Assembly (NCBI GenBank): GCA_937922985.1
Contig: CALAKV010000045.1
Span: 1-14,236, forward strand
Length of the DNA stretch: 14,236 nt
From: an uncultured bacterium
Lineage (GTDB): Bacteria > Patescibacteriota > Saccharimonadia > Saccharimonadales > Saccharimonadaceae
Direction of reading: 5' to 3'
The translations under genes were made by a program, and so were the position numbers. Within the stretch, counting starts at the first letter, position 1. Each line of letters starts with the position of its first letter. Positions 12,717-14,236 of this stretch are shown piece by piece. Under the pieces are notes generated by a model. It was not told the DNA's origin. It saw only the letters and a list, made by a program, of their open reading frames with translations, and ran no database searches.

Positions 12717-13277
12717 ATGAAAATTATACTTTTTCAAGGCAATTTTCCAGAAAAATATAATGGAACTCGCCACAATGCCGGTTTCGAATTTGCAGATTAT
12801 TTAGCGAAAAAAAATAACGCAAAATTTCAAGAAAAGCCAAAATTTAAAGCTTTTATTGCTGAGATTTCGTTTTTTGGCGAAAAGGTTTTGCTTGTTAAAC
12901 CAACAACTTTTTATAACGAAACTGGCTTTTCGGCTCGTTCAATTTGTGATTTTTATAAAGTGGATTTTCGAAAAGATTTTTTAGCGATTCACGATGATCT
13001 TGATTTGGATTTTGGCGTGGTTCGCGTTCGAAAAAGCGGTAGCTCTGCCGGAAATAACGGTTTAAAATCTTTAATTTCAGTTTTTGGCGAAGATTTTGCA
13101 CGAATAAAAATTGGCATCAAAAATGAATTTTTGCCAAAAATTGGCGCAATGAATTTCGTTCTGGCTAAATTCTCAAAAAACGAAAGCGAAAAATTACCCC
13201 AGATTTTTGAAATTTGCGAAGATTTTGTTGAAGATTTTACGAAAGATTCGCTTCAAAATGACAAAAGAACAGTCTAA
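12717..13277 (+). CDS. pth: Peptidyl-tRNA hydrolase
   Basis: Pth cleaves the ester bond of peptidyl-tRNAs that drop off ribosomes, recycling tRNA. The 186-aa product aligns along the family: GNFPEKYNGTRHNAGFEFAD at the N-terminus (Asn9 and the catalytic His19), PTTFYNETG (usually PTTFMNxSG), IHDDLDLDFG with Asp93, and GLKSLISVFG followed by RIKIGI. One key position differs: the E. coli His113 in GGHNG is Asn113 here (AGNNG). Its partner Asn114 is kept. The Met of TTFMN is Tyr. SD AAGGAT is 6 nt before ATG 12717, in a 23-nt stretch identical to the start of the TatD gene. It probably depends on der read-through. No terminator is seen after it. Confidence 0.93.
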   Translation: MKIILFQGNFPEKYNGTRHNAGFEFADYLAKKNNAKFQEKPKFKAFIAEISFFGEKVLLVKPTTFYNETGFSARSICDFYKVDFRKDFLAIHDDLDLDFGVVRVRKSGSSAGNNGLKSLISVFGEDFARIKIGIKNEFLPKIGAMNFVLAKFSKNESEKLPQIFEICEDFVEDFTKDSLQNDKRTV

Positions 13278-13301
13278 ATAGATTTTTAATTAGTTTTATG
13301 C

Positions 13302-13307
13302 TAAAAT
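13302..13307 (+). promoter_or_regulatory. Promoter -10 of the methyltransferase gene
   Basis: TG-C-TAAAAT (extended -10, TG at 13299-13300, hexamer 13302-13307). A weak TAGATT sits 17 bp upstream (13279-13284), the same -35-like hexamer as at the receiver-domain gene. Transcription from about 13314 gives a ~29-nt leader with SD AAGGAG at 13329-13334, 8 nt before ATG 13343. Confidence 0.7.
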
Positions 13308-13342
13308 TATAGAAGATTTAGGAAAATTAAGGAGAACAACAA

Positions 13343-14236
13343 ATGAACGAAAATAGCGGAACAGAATCGAGAGAGAGAGAGAGAGAGATCTCCAAAATCT
13401 CTCAAATGAAGAGTTGATTAAAGAACTTAAAGAAAAAGAACTTCAAATTAAAAAGCTTGTTGGCGGCGGATTTATGGCAACTAAAGTTCACAATGAGCTT
13501 TTTGAGATTCCTCCAGAAGAACGCGACCAAGATGAGATTAAAGATGGGTATCAATTAAAGTTTGTTGGCAAAGATTATGCTAAGCTTCAAGCTGGACTAA
13601 AAACCGAAACCATCATCACGCCAGACACTGCACACAATTCAAAACCAGAGAACGCCAACAGTGAAAATATCTTCATCACGGGCGACAATTTGGATGCGCT
13701 CAAACACCTTGAAAACGCTTATTCTGGCAAGGTTGATGTGATTTATATCGACCCACCATATAACACTGGTAGCGATGGCTTTGTTTATGCTGATAATTTT
13801 AAATTTTCTGATGATGATTTTAAAGAAAAACTCAACTTAACTGAAGAAGAAATTTCACGCGTGCGTGCGCTAAGCGGCAAAAGTTCACACCCTGCGTGGC
13901 TAACTTTTATGTTGCCACGATTAATGATTGCAAAACGGCTTTTGAGCGATACTGGCGTGATTTTTATTTCGATTGATGACAATGAGCAAGCAAATCTTAA
14001 TATGATTATGACAGAAATATTTGGAGAGAATAATTTTGTAGCAAATATGCCTAGAAAAACACGATCTTCTGCCACAACAAAATCTGATGCAGAAATCCAA
14101 AAGCTTAATGATTATGTTATTATGTATTCAAAACGAGAAAATATACCTTTAAAATTAAAAATTATAGGACAAAAAAAATACCCACTTACAGATGATAGAG
14201 GAGATTTCTATATAGTACCTCTACAAGATAATGGAC
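13343..14236 (+). CDS. Type III-like N6-adenine DNA methyltransferase (Mod), 5' part, phase-OFF by (GA)10
   Basis: ATG 13343 has an excellent SD (AAGGAG, 13329-13334), but its frame ends at TGA 13415-13417 after 24 codons. The conserved coding sequence lies in another frame: it is open from 13357 (after TAG 13354-13356) to the window edge. With nine GA units the ATG joins that frame, giving MNENSGTESRERERD, a Lys/Glu-rich helix, FITGDNLDALKHL, the catalytic motif IV DPPY (GAC at 13750; ~136-139) followed by NTG, and LPRLMIAKRLLSDTGVIFISIDD. Motif IV near the N-terminus before motif I is the beta-class order of type III Mod enzymes, which methylate one strand of a short asymmetric site and pair with a Res subunit. 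From about 14040 codons turn to AGA and ATA, the likely start of the target-recognition domain. An in-frame internal ATG at 13474 could give a product shortened by 43 aa. The 3' end and any res gene lie outside the window. Confidence 0.88.
13369..13388 (+). repeat. (GA)10 dinucleotide tract inside the methyltransferase start
   Basis: Ten exact GA units, beginning nine codons after ATG 13343. It is the only long simple-sequence repeat in the window. Just after it, GAGAGAT (13383-13389) can pair with ATCTCTC (13397-13403) across a 7-nt loop, so a hairpin can form in several registers with the repeat. Such tracts gain or lose units by replication slippage. Ten units put the ATG out of frame with the downstream coding sequence; nine or twelve would restore it. 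Confidence 0.95.

Noticed and set aside
13278..13342. Terminator after pth
   Set aside because: Only a 5-bp TTTTA/TAAAA stem is present, overlapping the -10 of the next gene.
13343..13417. A 24-codon peptide gene ending at TGA 13415
   Set aside because: It is better explained as the truncated OFF product of the methyltransferase than as an independent gene.
13785..14075. Minus-strand open frame opposite the methyltransferase
   Set aside because: It mirrors the conserved Mod reading frame and has no initiation signals.
1..14236. CRISPR array, tRNA, rRNA or insertion sequence
   Set aside because: No spaced direct repeats, cloverleaf sequence, rRNA-like block or transposase reading frame was seen on either strand.

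Overview
The window is an AT-rich, gene-dense bacterial chromosomal segment with short intergenic gaps and mostly TAA stops. All recognised genes read cleanly with the standard bacterial code, and TGA works as a stop. Low GC, short housekeeping proteins and a mix of leaderless and Shine-Dalgarno (SD) genes suggest a host-dependent ultrasmall bacterium, most likely Candidatus Saccharibacteria (TM7, Patescibacteria). The 5' gene is an actinobacterial-style cell-wall transglycosylase and the neighbourhood resembles the actinobacterial metG-tatD-rpfB-ksgA cluster. The lineage is an inference from style and context, not from a marker-gene comparison.

Layout. Positions 1-251 hold the C-terminus of a transglycosylase, overlapping rsmA/ksgA (251-1138) by one base. 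Then come metG (1213-2733) and a TatD-family hydrolase (2782-3564). An accessory stretch follows: an unrecognised 224-aa protein (3628-4302), a 41-aa very basic protein (4371-4496) with a strong promoter and terminator, and a GNAT-like protein with a helical, Cys-containing tail (4636-5499). Next is a signalling block: a soluble PAS histidine kinase (5581-7482) and a receiver-domain protein (7533-8501), both with long Q/N/P-rich tails, then an RsuA/RluB-type pseudouridine synthase (8505-9197). A convergent unrecognised gene (9724-9248, minus) faces it across a bidirectional terminator. Then come a MATE-like membrane protein (9833-11167), der (11217-12677), pth (12717-13277), and the start of a DNA methyltransferase (13343 to the window end).

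Working together: RsmA, MetG, the pseudouridine synthase, Der and Pth all serve translation or ribosome assembly. The kinase and receiver look like a cytosolic two-component pair without a DNA-binding output. Ten promoters can be read, most of them extended -10 (TG-n-TATAAT) with 17-bp spacing. They split genes into a leaderless class (metG, receiver, MATE-like, der) and a leadered class with an SD.

The main discovery is at the 3' end. The type III-like adenine methyltransferase begins with a good SD and ATG, runs through a (GA)10 tract after eight codons, and is then out of frame with the conserved methyltransferase coding sequence. Loss of one GA unit or gain of two restores it. This is the signature of a phase-variable methylome switch (phasevarion), captured here OFF. 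A second genome-scale signal is heavy enrichment of the palindrome TTCGAA (39 copies counted by eye), which stops before the methyltransferase gene. No tRNA, rRNA, CRISPR array or insertion sequence was seen, and no gene-free stretch exceeds 300 bases.
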